This document shows, piece after piece, positions 8,781-17,185 of a stretch of 64,000 nucleotides of DNA. The stretch lies in the NCBI GenBank assembly GCA_021845645.1, contig JAJZVM010000020.1, forward strand, positions 1 through 64,000, written 5' to 3'. Under the pieces are notes generated by a model. It had not been told where the DNA came from, ran no database searches, and saw nothing but the letters and a program-made list of their open reading frames with translations. The first letter of the stretch is position 1, and the number at the start of each line of letters is the position of its first letter. Both the position numbers and the translations under genes were made by a program. The DNA comes from Bacillota bacterium (GTDB taxonomy: Bacteria; Bacillota_E; JAJZYS01; JAJYTV01).

Positions 8781-8832
8781 TGGAGCCGGCGGCCGGACTT
8801 GAACCGACAACCTACTGATTAGAAATCACTTG
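8781..8832 (-). repeat. 3' half of a tRNA-Thr gene (remnant), candidate attachment site 1
   Basis: Read on the minus strand, these 52 nt match the 3' half of a bacterial tRNA-Thr: anticodon-arm 3' side, variable loop, T arm with GGTTCAAGTCC-type loop, acceptor and CCA. The 5' half is absent, so it cannot fold into a tRNA. It is a direct repeat of 12999-13050 (same length, about 8 differences), and similarity continues past it, including CCTTGACAAGAAG. A 3'-half tRNA beside a tyrosine integrase gene is the usual mark of an att site. Confidence 0.75.
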
Positions 8833-8928
8833 TGTCTCCGGCCTTGACAAGAAGCAGCGCATCGCCGACGGAATGGCATCGAGTGCTTGTCTCAGCCCGA
8901 ACACGCCCACACAGCGCGGAGGTATGTG

Positions 8929-10134
8929 ATGCTCATGCCCGAGATGACCCTTGAGACCGCCTGGACCGCGATCAAGGAAGTCTTGCAAGCGGAGGACAAC
9001 CCCTCCACCACGCAGGGGACCTACGGTTTCTGGTGGCGGGTGCTGGCGCGGTTTCTTAGGACCGAACAGAAGGGAGCGGTTGGCACGGACGGTGCGCCGC
9101 TGCTGCCTACTAACCCGACCACACTACTCGAATTCGAGGCTTGGATGCGACAGCCGGTGCGTCAAGGCGGCGGACCGCGTTATGCGCCTGGCAGTGTCGC
9201 CGCCGGAGTTGGGGCGATCAAGGGCTGCTATAGCAGGCTGCACCGCGCTGGCATGATCGAACGTAACCCCGCGTTTGTGCTCCGTAGCCACCGGCGCGAT
9301 CGCCGCCGCAAAGATCGGCGACTGTATTCAGGCGGGGAGATAAAGAGCCTCCTCAGCTGGTCCGAGCGGATGCCGGAGTCCATGCGGTTAACGCGTTCCC
9401 TCGCCCTCGGCGCGCTTGCTGGGCTTAGGTTCGAGGAGATGCGGCCCCTCACATGGGGGGATGCAAACGACGTGACAGGCAAGCTGCACATCTACGGAAA
9501 GGGCGGCAAGACACGGTGGGTGCCGATCTCGGCCGCTCTCGGCGGATACCTCGAACGACTTCGCGTGCACACCCCGGATGCGAATCTGACGTCGTACGTC
9601 TTTCAGGGGGCCCGAATGGGCACGCCTCTCTCCAGTGCGGTGATCCGCCACCTGCAGTCGGGCGCGAAGGTCGTTATCCCGGACTTCAGCTATCACTCCC
9701 TGCGCTTCAGCTACGCTGTCAGTCTTCGGCAGCGCGGCGTTCCGATCGAGCAGGTCTCGAGACTCCTTGGGCACTCTGACTACGAGACGACGATGCGGTA
9801 CCTCGGGGCGTTCGCATCGGACTCATCGCACGCAGCAAGCGCACTTGAGGAGATCGAGGGGAAGATCATCCTCCAGACTGAAACCACCGTCGAGCCCGCT
9901 GTCGAGGCATTGCCGGAGGCTGGTTCGACGGTGTTGGCGAGCGTCCACCCCAAGGAACAGGCAGTGACCACCGAGCCGACTCACCAGCCTGACCGCGGGG
10001 CAGAGCAGAGCGATCAAGTAACCTACCTCAGGCAAGAGGTTGAACGGCTGACCGGGATTGTCGAGTCCTTGATTGACCTCCTTCGATCTCAAGGACAGGT
10101 CGTAAGGCCGCCCTCCCCTACTCCCGAAGGATAA
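8929..10134 (+). CDS. tyrosine recombinase / integrase (401 aa)
   Basis: Residues ~1-125 are the core-binding SAM-like domain. The catalytic domain follows with all key residues: Arg167 in ALAGLRFEEM, a Lys in GKGGKTRWVP, His256-x-x-Arg259 in HSLRFSYA, His282 in LLGHSDYE and the nucleophile Tyr291 in TMRYLG. Past residue ~330 there is a Pro/Thr/Glu-rich linker and a short C-terminal coiled coil (YLRQEVERLTGIVESLIDLL), which is unusual for this family. The start is ATG 8929 with GGAGG 6 nt before it; TTG 8887 is rejected. It begins about 100 nt from the tRNA-Thr remnant, so it probably integrates at tRNA 3' ends. It appears intact. Confidence 0.92.
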   Translation: MLMPEMTLETAWTAIKEVLQAEDNPSTTQGTYGFWWRVLARFLRTEQKGAVGTDGAPLLPTNPTTLLEFEAWMRQPVRQGGGPRYAPGSVAAGVGAIKGCYSRLHRAGMIERNPAFVLRSHRRDRRRKDRRLYSGGEIKSLLSWSERMPESMRLTRSLALGALAGLRFEEMRPLTWGDANDVTGKLHIYGKGGKTRWVPISAALGGYLERLRVHTPDANLTSYVFQGARMGTPLSSAVIRHLQSGAKVVIPDFSYHSLRFSYAVSLRQRGVPIEQVSRLLGHSDYETTMRYLGAFASDSSHAASALEEIEGKIILQTETTVEPAVEALPEAGSTVLASVHPKEQAVTTEPTHQPDRGAEQSDQVTYLRQEVERLTGIVESLIDLLRSQGQVVRPPSPTPEG

Positions 10135-10403
10135 TAAGGACAACTGACTGCCCGCCGGCGAGCGCTTGCGTCGGCCGTAGCTTCACGCGGCAGCGCTCCT
10201 CGGTCTCGTTGGAGCACGTCACAGTTAGCACCGGGTATCGCCTTGTGCGCAAAGTGTTTCCGCTTCTTGGTCCTGCGCCGCAAGACAAGCTCTGTCCGGC
10301 AGTCCGGACAAACGCAGCACAGCGCCGGCAACGCGTTTTCCGGTCGGACCTCGCGTCCGTTGAAGTCGACGCAGAATGGCACCATTAGCTGGTAGTCCTG
10401 CAT
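10118..10403 (-). pseudogene. remnant of a CoiA-like / HFAH zinc-ribbon protein
   Basis: The minus-strand frame from ATG 10403 encodes a zinc-ribbon-like segment (CCVCPDCRTELVLRRR) followed by KHFAHK and a later Cys. This is the N-terminal pattern of competence CoiA-like nucleases and related HFAH proteins. The family pattern then breaks. A different frame continues with SNETEERCRVKL, resembling the expected E-T-E-E-H helix, and stops at 10118. The original frame runs on to 10089 and overlaps the integrase gene. No ribosome-binding site is evident. The most likely reading is a truncated, frameshifted remnant. Confidence 0.4.
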
Positions 10404-10485
10404 GGGCGCACGTTCAAGCCGATCACCGTCTCCTGGGTCGGACTCCAGCGGCAGCACCCTCAGCGATCGTTCGGATTCGCCGACA

Positions 10486-10518
10486 CGCTCTCTTAGTGGC
10501 GGTTCGTAGTGGCGGACG
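10486..10518 (+). repeat. 33-bp direct repeat, copy 1
   Basis: This 33-bp segment (beginning CGCTCTCT and ending GGCGGACG) recurs at 12880-12912 with five differences. Both copies lie about 50 nt before an AAACCCGCT hairpin and then a tRNA remnant, so the whole module was duplicated or inherited from related elements. Confidence 0.7.
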
Positions 10519-10565
10519 TAACGTTAAACCATGTATTGGCACAAACGCTCGCCGAAACAAACGCA

Positions 10566-10588
10566 AAACCCGCTCTCAGAGCGGGTTT
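10566..10588 (-). terminator. intrinsic terminator of the tRNA-Lys remnant
   Basis: The inverted repeat AAACCCGCTC / GAGCGGGTTT with a 3-nt loop forms a hairpin whose arms provide a U-run on either strand. It lies just 3' of the tRNA-Lys remnant on the minus strand. Near-identical hairpins occur at 12961 and 13224, each next to a tRNA or tRNA remnant. Confidence 0.75.
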
Positions 10589-10602
10589 CTGGCTTCAATC
10601 TT

Positions 10603-10662
<60 letters not shown>

Positions 10663-10677
10663 GTCCCGGGCCGTGTG

Positions 10678-12609
10678 TTATTCACCTTCGACAACGAACG
10701 GCACTCGGCATCTAACCAAGTAGTACCTCCTATCCGTATCATTCACCTGTGCATCGATGATGGCGTATGTACCTCCAGCCATATTAGCTGGATACTCCAG
10801 GCCCCACAGCGTATTAGATGCATCCAATGCCTCCAGTTGAAATGACTGTCCGACGCCTTGTCCCTGTATTTCAAGGCCGACCGTCCACACCGAGCGATTT
10901 ACCAGAACTCGAAACGACAATCTGTCGCCCGTACGAACGCGTTCCGACCCATCAATCCAAACACGATCCACTGTGGGCGGTTCAAGCAACCGCAACGGTC
11001 GCACATGGAGGTCGGGTGCCCATGTCACTCCATTCTTATGAATGTCAACGCGAGTACTCGCCGGTTGCATACCTTCCTTGGTCACCCTCACGTCATACCG
11101 TCCGATCTTCAGTCCCTGAAAAACGTAGTTTCCAGTTGGTCTGGGGGGGCCCTCCTGGAAAACGACGAACTCTTGAAGCACTTCTCCGTCCTCGGCGAGT
11201 AGTTCCACACGTGCTCCGGTAGCACTCTCGGCGCTCACATGCCGTGGGGCTATGCCCTCAGTTGCAATCCCGCAGATGGTGGCGTCCCCAGCTTGTGTGG
11301 GCTGTAAAGTGAAGTTAGCTCGACTCTCTCCCTGATTCGGCAACAAACCTGGAACAGACAAGTATTCATGCTTCCTCTCATAGCCAGGAGCAGATATCTC
11401 AACGAGGTGCCATCCGACCTGACAAAACGATATCTGGTAAGTGCCGCCCTCATTCGTCCATCCCCCAGTCGATCCCACCCGGATGTTCGCACCACGAATG
11501 GGCTCACTGGACACGGCATCGGTAACCTGACCGAACAGTCCACCACTCTCAGCTACTCGCAAACTCTCGAACACACTCCCGCCAGCTTCCACCACGACGT
11601 TCTTAGCTTCCGCACCGATGGCGATAGACGCTAGGCCGCTTCCGAAGGCTCCAATAGCGCGCGATGTGATGTGAATCTCAGCATGAAGCTGATAAATGTC
11701 AGGAGGAAGGTCCAGAAACTCAAACGTTCCATCACCTAGTGTGACTGCACTATAGTTGTTCTGGAGGATCTGCCCTTGTGCGTAAACAGGCACATCGCGG
11801 ATAGCGATGCGTGATCCAGGGTTCACCATAATAAGCTCGCCGCGAATGAGGCCCTTCTGTGGCTCCCACTGCACGCGGTCTGTCACCGGTTTCGACTCAT
11901 TGTAAAGTGCTTTGTAAACGCGAGCTGGCGTAACTCCGCTAGAACGCACTATGCCTTCGATCAGCACTTCAACGGTCACAAATCCACGCTGCTGGCGCGC
12001 CGCGGCGAACCGCTGCAGCCACGCAGAGAATACGGCCCTCGCCGCAGGGTAGTCAGTCATTAGAGTACCTTCCATGAGTACCGAACGGCAAAACACGGCT
12101 TCTGCCGCATCAGGGTCTATCATGGCTGGAGTAACGTCTATGGTGGTGCGTGCGGCCAAATCAATAGAAAACGCGACAGACATCGTTTCCATGGCCTTTA
12201 CGAAGTCATCCTGTATGGTCTGAAGTTCAGAGCTATGGTAGCCGGCTGACAGCGCCTCCTGAAGTTGTCCAAGGTATTTGGCGACCCGCCGAACCGCTTC
12301 GTCCGGTTCTGTCCCCAGGGCCAAATAATAAGCAACTCTCTGTCCCTGACTAAATGTGCTCATATGAGACGCAAACCGATTAAGAATTCCTTGTAGTTCA
12401 GCTTGTCTGATAGGCCGAGACTTAGCCTGAATCCGCACTTGCGAATCTTGAAACTGCAAAATAGTGTCCTCGTCCCCCTCGCACATAACGCCAAGGAACG
12501 CCACATCGTGTAAGGCGTGGATTACGCTGGTTGCACAATGGTAGTCTTGAAAGTTGAAGCCACCTGACGCACTCGCGCCACCCGTGTGTTGCCTATCAAA
12601 GTAAGTCAC
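10678..12609 (-). CDS. Cap4-like nuclease domain fused to carboxypeptidase-regulatory-like beta-sandwich repeats (643 aa)
   Basis: The N-terminal ~230 residues resemble the DUF4297/Cap4 dsDNA-nuclease family: GGFNFQDYHCATSVIHAL, then CEGDEDTILQF (Glu44, Asp46-48) and a strand with IQAKSR (Gln61-Ala62-Lys63), a plausible intact PD-(D/E)XK site. From ~240 onward come at least three Gly-rich beta-sandwich units of carboxypeptidase-regulatory type (TLGDGTFEFLDLPPDIYQL; GQVTDAVSSEPIRGANIRV; GNYVFQGLKIGRYDVRVTKEG) and a final beta-rich domain. No signal peptide or membrane segment is visible, so these normally extracellular modules would work in the cytoplasm, perhaps as sensor or binding repeats. 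The start is GTG 12609 with a weak site. No CD-NTase is next to it, so it is not an evident CBASS effector. Confidence 0.8.
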   Translation of the reverse strand: MTYFDRQHTGGASASGGFNFQDYHCATSVIHALHDVAFLGVMCEGDEDTILQFQDSQVRIQAKSRPIRQAELQGILNRFASHMSTFSQGQRVAYYLALGTEPDEAVRRVAKYLGQLQEALSAGYHSSELQTIQDDFVKAMETMSVAFSIDLAARTTIDVTPAMIDPDAAEAVFCRSVLMEGTLMTDYPAARAVFSAWLQRFAAARQQRGFVTVEVLIEGIVRSSGVTPARVYKALYNESKPVTDRVQWEPQKGLIRGELIMVNPGSRIAIRDVPVYAQGQILQNNYSAVTLGDGTFEFLDLPPDIYQLHAEIHITSRAIGAFGSGLASIAIGAEAKNVVVEAGGSVFESLRVAESGGLFGQVTDAVSSEPIRGANIRVGSTGGWTNEGGTYQISFCQVGWHLVEISAPGYERKHEYLSVPGLLPNQGESRANFTLQPTQAGDATICGIATEGIAPRHVSAESATGARVELLAEDGEVLQEFVVFQEGPPRPTGNYVFQGLKIGRYDVRVTKEGMQPASTRVDIHKNGVTWAPDLHVRPLRLLEPPTVDRVWIDGSERVRTGDRLSFRVLVNRSVWTVGLEIQGQGVGQSFQLEALDASNTLWGLEYPANMAGGTYAIIDAQVNDTDRRYYLVRCRVPFVVEGE

Positions 12610-12879
12610 CTGGTGATCACATTTCCTTCCTCATCCGCTTGTTCGCAATCTGGCCGAGCGAGGTTCGAAAGAGCCTCTTGACGGTTCCGGCCTCAGCGGC
12701 AAAGGTCAACGCAGTGTTTCATGAAGCGGCCAATAGTTCCTGCTTGATACGAAGCACGCTGATCCGGTTGGTGTCGGAGCCCAGGCGTGGTCGCGCGCCG
12801 CGTCAGGATGGCGCTCTCACTGCGTGCTGGGTCCGTTGGCGGCCAGGAGTGGAGGTCCGGAGGTTTCGTATCGGCGGCT

Positions 12880-12912
12880 CGCTCTCTCAGTAGCGGTTCG
12901 CAGTGGCAGACG
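12880..12912 (+). repeat. 33-bp direct repeat, copy 2
   Basis: This is the partner of 10486-10518, with five substitutions, all C/T or G/A. It is again followed by an AAACCCGCT hairpin and a tRNA remnant. Confidence 0.7.
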
Positions 12913-12960
12913 CGCCGAGTAGCTGGCCCTCGCCTCCATGCATGATCTCTTGAAACTACG

Positions 12961-12983
12961 AAACCCGCTTCCCCAGCGGGTTT
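12961..12983 (-). terminator. intrinsic terminator of the second tRNA-Thr remnant
   Basis: AAACCCGCT and AGCGGGTTT form a 9-bp stem with a 5-nt loop. It lies 3' of the tRNA-Thr remnant on the minus strand and resembles the hairpins at 10566 and 13224. Confidence 0.72.
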
Positions 12984-12998
12984 CTGCCTTCTTCGGTT

Positions 12999-13050
12999 TG
13001 GATCTGGCGGTCGGACTTGAATTGACAACCTGCTGATTACAAATCACTTG
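12999..13050 (-). repeat. 3' half of a tRNA-Thr(TGT) gene (remnant), candidate attachment site 2
   Basis: On the minus strand these 52 nt are the 3' half of tRNA-Thr, with TGT at the anticodon position, then T arm, acceptor and CCA. The 5' half is missing and the anticodon stem does not pair. It is a direct repeat of 8781-8832, and the flank beyond 13050 also matches (CCTTGACAAGAAG, GCCGACG, TGGCATC). The two copies bracket the integrase and the Cap4-like gene, a 4.2-kb unit. Confidence 0.75.
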
Positions 13051-13223
13051 CGCGGGTCAAGCCTTGACAAGAAGTAGCGCCGCCGACGAGCTGGCATCAA
13101 GGCTGACTTGCGCGGCCCAAAACCGCCCCCACAAACCTCCGATTGCTCTCGTGGTGACGGCTCAAGGTGACGCAAGGTGTGTGCCGTCCAGCATTAGCCA
13201 GAGGCCGACGTGACGGAAACGTT

Positions 13224-13248
13224 GAAACCCGCTCCAAGAGCGGGTTTC
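13224..13248 (-). terminator. intrinsic terminator of tRNA-Arg
   Basis: GAAACCCGCTC and GAGCGGGTTTC form an 11-bp perfect stem with a CAA loop, 14 nt beyond the CCA end of the tRNA-Arg gene. Confidence 0.8.
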
Positions 13249-13261
13249 AGATTTGAAATTT

Positions 13262-13338
<77 letters not shown>

Positions 13339-13461
13339 CTAAGCACAGGTTAGTCTAGCATTGCGCGGCCCGCCGTGCAAGCAAAACGCGCTTAAATGCG
13401 CTGTTCTCTGGCACATCCAGCCGGCAGACATCCGCGCACGTGGGTGAACGCGGCCTCCGCA

Positions 13462-14169
13462 TCACTGCACGTGCCGTTCCAGAACGTCCGGATGCAAAAC
13501 CAGTCGTCTGCCCCCCAGGACCTCCACGGCACCTTCGAGTCGGAAGTTCTTCAGCAGACGCGTCACCGTCTCGCGGGAGGCGCCGATCAGCAGCGCGAGT
13601 TCCTGGTGCGATACCGGCATGTCGATGGGAATGGGCCTTCCCGCCGCTCGCTGCGGCGTGGGCACCAGGCGCAGGAGTCCCGCCGCAAGCCTGCCGGCGG
13701 CGTCGCGCGTGCCGAGGTCGAGCATGTGCTGCATCTTGCCGGACAGCCGGGAGCTGTACGCGACCAGCAGGGTCCAGCTCAGATGCACGTCGCGCTGGGC
13801 CAGTGCCGCAAGATCCGTGTTCAAGATGCAGCCCACCCACGAGTCCTCCTTGGCCTGGGCGGTCGCAGGGTACCTAGCGCCAGGAATGAAGCCGGTCGTC
13901 GCAAACAGGCTGCCGGGCGAGAGCAGGTGCAGCGTCTGTTCCTGGCCGTCCGCGGTCGTCTTGAAGAGCCTGACGGTGCCCGACGTGACGAAGCAAAAGA
14001 GCGCCGCCGCCTCACCCTCCACGTACACGAGCGCGTGCCGGCGATAGCGCCGCATATGCGTGATCCTGGCGAGCTCCTCGCGTGTTTCCTCAGGTAGTTG
14101 CTCAAAGGCCGGCACAAGGCTCAGCGCGCTGAAGGACGACGGCGACGCGACGTAGCCCAAGATCGGCAC
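13462..14169 (-). CDS. Crp/Fnr-family transcriptional regulator (235 aa)
   Basis: Residues ~20-140 form a cyclic-nucleotide-binding-like beta-roll (RRHALVYVEGEAAALFCFVT; GSLFATTGFIPGARYPATAQ). A long dimerisation helix follows, then a winged helix with HTH SHQELALLIGASRETVTRLL and wing GGRRLVLHPDVLERHV. There is no cysteine cluster like that of FNR, so direct Fe-S oxygen sensing is unlikely; the ligand is unknown. The start is GTG 14169, but a TTG at 14160 has better-spaced GGGGG. It is divergent from the hydrogenase maturation protease gene and may control the hydrogenase locus, which is inference from position. Confidence 0.88.
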   Translation of the reverse strand: MPILGYVASPSSFSALSLVPAFEQLPEETREELARITHMRRYRRHALVYVEGEAAALFCFVTSGTVRLFKTTADGQEQTLHLLSPGSLFATTGFIPGARYPATAQAKEDSWVGCILNTDLAALAQRDVHLSWTLLVAYSSRLSGKMQHMLDLGTRDAAGRLAAGLLRLVPTPQRAAGRPIPIDMPVSHQELALLIGASRETVTRLLKNFRLEGAVEVLGGRRLVLHPDVLERHVQ

Positions 14170-14196
14170 CCCCTAGCGCAATCTGAGACCCAAACC

Positions 14197-14207
14197 TGAT
14201 CACATCA
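14197..14207. promoter_or_regulatory. possible Crp/Fnr-type operator
   Basis: The short palindrome TGAT-CAC-ATCA lies in the 200-bp divergent gap between the Crp-family gene and the protease gene. Its half-sites match the TGAT/ATCA cores of Fnr-type sites, but the spacer is 3 nt rather than the usual 4. This is a weak prediction. Confidence 0.25.
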
Positions 14208-14369
14208 TTCCGTTAACCATGTAAGACTTCAGGCGACGGCCACGCCGCAAGGGCCATTCGGCCCGCCCTGTGTGGCAGGGGGCAATGCGCCTGTCGTCTT
14301 GCGCACACGCGCCAAACCGGCGCCTGGAGGTTCTATACTGCGGTTGGGATCACACCCGGCGACGTTGGG

Positions 14370-14843
14370 GTGGCAGAAGTGACAGTGGTGGTTGGTCTCG
14401 GCAATCCGCTGCGCCAGGACGAAGGTATCGGTGTGCGCATCCTCAAGGAACTCGAAGAGCGCCTCGCGGGACGCCAACGCGATGTGCGCCTCATGGATAT
14501 CGGCACATCGGGTCTCAGGATCTTCGACGCCTTCGAAGGGGCGCAGTCGGCCATCATCATCGACTGCGCCTTCATGGACCAGCAGCCCGGCACCATGCTC
14601 CGTTTCACGCCAGACGAGGTGCGCTCCCGCCGGGACCGCCTCTCCACCTCTCCCCATGCAGGAGATCTCCTGGCCATCGTCGATCTCGCAAGAAGTCTTG
14701 GCCCGTGCCCTGAGGAGATCGTCCTCTTCGGCATCGAGCCCCTGGCCCTCGGGTACGCGGAAGATCTCTCACCCGTTCTGGCCGAGCGCCTCCCTCTGTA
14801 CTGCGAGCGCATCCTCGAGGAACTCGACCGGCTTGCCCCCTGA
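14370..14843 (+). CDS. [NiFe] hydrogenase maturation protease (HyaD/HycI family, 157 aa)
   Basis: This endopeptidase removes the C-terminal tail of the hydrogenase large subunit after nickel insertion. The family features are present: VVGLGNPLRQDEGIGVRI (nickel-binding Glu/Asp after GNPLRxDEG) near the N-terminus, DIGTSGLRIFDAF, DCAFMDQQPGTM, and HAGDL with the conserved His near residue 96. The length is normal. The start is GTG 14370. It is transcribed toward hypF, and the two genes overlap tail to tail by 75 bp. HydA (20601-21923) is the likely substrate, since its sequence continues after the DPCVSCSTH motif. Confidence 0.9.
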   Translation: MAEVTVVVGLGNPLRQDEGIGVRILKELEERLAGRQRDVRLMDIGTSGLRIFDAFEGAQSAIIIDCAFMDQQPGTMLRFTPDEVRSRRDRLSTSPHAGDLLAIVDLARSLGPCPEEIVLFGIEPLALGYAEDLSPVLAERLPLYCERILEELDRLAP

Positions 14844-17123
14844 GCCGAGGCGGGCGGTCAGCACCGCGAGCTGTCCCGCCGCGAGGCCGCCGTCCCCCAC
14901 CGGCAGCTCGTTCGGCACCAGCACCTCGAGCCCCGTTCCCGCCATCTCCGAAAGGAACCAGCGCAGCAACCACTCGTTCTGCCAGACACCGCCGCCGAGC
15001 GCCACCTTGGAGACGCCGAGGCGCCCCGTGAGGAGGCGCGCCATCTGCGCCAAGCCCTGCGCCAGACCGCGATGCAGGCGCGTTGATACCCGCACCGGAT
15101 CCACGCCGTCCCTCAGGTCGTCGGCGAGCGCGGCGAGGGCGGGTCGCCAGTCGAGGAGGACGCGCTCGCCGTCCTCCATGGTGAAGGGGTAGGCACCTTC
15201 CTCCTCCGCACGCACCAGCGCCTCGAGACGCATCGGCAACTCGCCTTCGTAGCTCGCGACGCCCCGTCCGAGCACCAGCGCCCCGGCTGCATCGAGGAGG
15301 CGCCCGAGGCTCGTCGAGACGAAGCCCGGGTAGCGGCTTGCCAGCACCTGCATGAGCCGCCTTGCGCTGTCCTCTGGCGTCGCCATCCGGCGCAGGGCCC
15401 AGTCGCCGTCCTGCCCCAGGCGCCCGATCGCCTCCAGATAGCTCACGGCGAGCCGCCAGGGTTCTCGCACAACCACGTCGCCACCGATCAGCCGCAGTGG
15501 CCGCAGGTGGCCGACGCGCCGGTAGCCGCTCCTGGTCGCGAGCAGGGCTTCGCCGCCCCAGAGACCGCCGTCGTCGCCGTAGCCCACCCCGTCGCAGGCG
15601 AGGCCGAGCACCGGCTCGTCCACCCCGTGCTCCAAGAGGCAGGCCGCGATGTGCGCATGGTGGTGCTGCACCGGCAGAAGGGGCTCCGGCCGTTCTCGCG
15701 CGTAGCTGGTACCTGCATAGCCAGGGTGGAGGTCGTGCACCACCACCTGAGGCGTCACGGCCAGTTCCTTGAGGTACCAGGAGACCTCCTGCCGGAACAG
15801 GGCGAGCGTCTTCGGGACCTCGAGGTCGCCGACGTGCGGGCCGAGCCAGATCCTGCCGCCTCGCAGCACAGCGAAGGCGTTTTTGACGTCGGCGCCGACG
15901 GCGAGCGCCTGAAGCTCCTGGTCACACCCCGGCACAGCGATGCTCTGCGGCACGAAGCCGCGCGCGCGGCGCAGGAGGATCCGGCCTTCCCCGGCCAGCC
16001 GCACCACGGAGTCGTCGACAGGGCGCAAGATCTCGCGGGTGTGGCAGAGGAAGCCGTCCGCGACATCGCCGAGTTCCCTGAGCGCGTCGTCGACGCGGTA
16101 CGAGAGAGGTTCGCCGCTATGGTTGCCGCTCGTCATCACAAGGCTGGCGATCTCTTCCGCCTCGAGCAGCAGCACGTGCAAGGCGGTATAGGGCAGCATC
16201 ACGCCGAGCCGGGCCATGCCCGGCGCCACCGACGGCGCGATGTTCGCGCCGGGCAGACGCTCGAGCAGCACGATCGGATGGGCTGGCGACCGCAAGGCCA
16301 CGGTCTCCTCAGGGCTGCAGACACAGCACCGTGCCAGTTCGTCCTCGTTCATCATCACCGCGAGAGGCTTGTCCGGGCGGCGCTTTTGGCGTCGCAGGCG
16401 ACTTACGGCGGCTTCGCTGCGCGCATCGCAGGCCAGATGGAAGCCACCGACGCCCATGACGGCCAGGATGCCGCCCGATCGCAGCAGTGACGCCGCCAGC
16501 GAGAGGGCATCCTCGCCAGAGGCCAGAGCCTTGCCGTCGCGCAGGCTGTAGAAGAGCTCGGGGCCACAGGCGGCACAGGCCGTGGCCTGCGCGTGGAATC
16601 GCCGCGACTGAGCGGAGCCGTACTCCCCCGCGCAGCCATCGCAGAGCGGGAAGCGGTCCATGGCCGTGCGCTCGCGGTCGAAGGGCAGATGCCGCGTGAT
16701 CGTGTAGCGCGGCCCGCACTGGGTGCACGACGTGAACGGGTAGCGGTAGTACCGGCTGCGCGGGTCCTTCAGTTCCCGCAGGCAGTCGGGGCAGATCGCC
16801 ATGTCGGCCGGGATGCCCATCGACTCCCGCCCGCCCTCCATCCGCGAAGGCACGATGGCGAAGGATGTTCTGCCCGTTGCCGGCAGCCGCTCCGACAGGA
16901 CATCCTCGATCAGGGCGGCCGGCGGCGCCTCGCGCCACAGGTCTTGCAAGAAGCCCGCGATCTCCCTCGCCGGCCCCTGGACCTCGATGCGCACGCAGTT
17001 CCCGGCATTCTGCACGAGGCCCCCCAGGCGGCGCCTGGTGGCCAGCCGGTAGACGAATGGCCGAAAACCGACGCCCTGCACCGTCCCGGTCACCTGCAGC
17101 GCAAAGGCTACCGGTTCGCCCAT
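14769..17123 (-). CDS. hypF: carbamoyltransferase HypF
   Basis: HypF makes the carbamoyl group on HypE that becomes the CN ligands of the NiFe site. Domains in order: acylphosphatase (VTGTVQGVGFRPFVYRLA, residues ~8-25), two zinc fingers (CPDCLREL, CTQCGPRYT, CDGCAGEY, CAACGP; ~105-190), a YrdC-like domain (~200-380), and a Kae1-like carbamoyltransferase domain with HHHAHIAACLLEHG and a GVWQNEWLL segment. The start is ATG 17123, which places the acylphosphatase motif as usual and has GAGGGT 6 nt upstream; ATG 17168 is an alternative. The 784-residue length is typical. It is the last gene of the hyp operon and overlaps the convergent protease gene at its 3' end. Confidence 0.95.
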   Translation of the reverse strand: MGEPVAFALQVTGTVQGVGFRPFVYRLATRRRLGGLVQNAGNCVRIEVQGPAREIAGFLQDLWREAPPAALIEDVLSERLPATGRTSFAIVPSRMEGGRESMGIPADMAICPDCLRELKDPRSRYYRYPFTSCTQCGPRYTITRHLPFDRERTAMDRFPLCDGCAGEYGSAQSRRFHAQATACAACGPELFYSLRDGKALASGEDALSLAASLLRSGGILAVMGVGGFHLACDARSEAAVSRLRRQKRRPDKPLAVMMNEDELARCCVCSPEETVALRSPAHPIVLLERLPGANIAPSVAPGMARLGVMLPYTALHVLLLEAEEIASLVMTSGNHSGEPLSYRVDDALRELGDVADGFLCHTREILRPVDDSVVRLAGEGRILLRRARGFVPQSIAVPGCDQELQALAVGADVKNAFAVLRGGRIWLGPHVGDLEVPKTLALFRQEVSWYLKELAVTPQVVVHDLHPGYAGTSYARERPEPLLPVQHHHAHIAACLLEHGVDEPVLGLACDGVGYGDDGGLWGGEALLATRSGYRRVGHLRPLRLIGGDVVVREPWRLAVSYLEAIGRLGQDGDWALRRMATPEDSARRLMQVLASRYPGFVSTSLGRLLDAAGALVLGRGVASYEGELPMRLEALVRAEEEGAYPFTMEDGERVLLDWRPALAALADDLRDGVDPVRVSTRLHRGLAQGLAQMARLLTGRLGVSKVALGGGVWQNEWLLRWFLSEMAGTGLEVLVPNELPVGDGGLAAGQLAVLTARLGSGGKPVEFLEDALAVQREALGQNG

Positions 17124-17185
17124 GCGCAGACCCTCAAGACAGTCGCGTCCCGGTCGCCACGGTTCCATGACGGTCGCCGCCTTCG

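Larger units (their letters stand above)
12610..13223. other. gene-free region with tRNA remnant, repeats and terminator
   Basis: This stretch between the Cap4-like gene and the terminator of tRNA-Arg has no convincing protein-coding frame. It holds the second 33-bp repeat, an AAACCCGCT hairpin, a second tRNA-Thr remnant and, after it, a segment similar to 8833-8890. These features look like scars of integrative elements. The remainder, 12610-12879, shows nothing I can name. Confidence 0.6.

Noticed and set aside
8781..8832. Functional tRNA-Thr gene
   Set aside because: Only the 3' half exists. There is no acceptor 5' strand or D arm, and the anticodon stem is mismatched.
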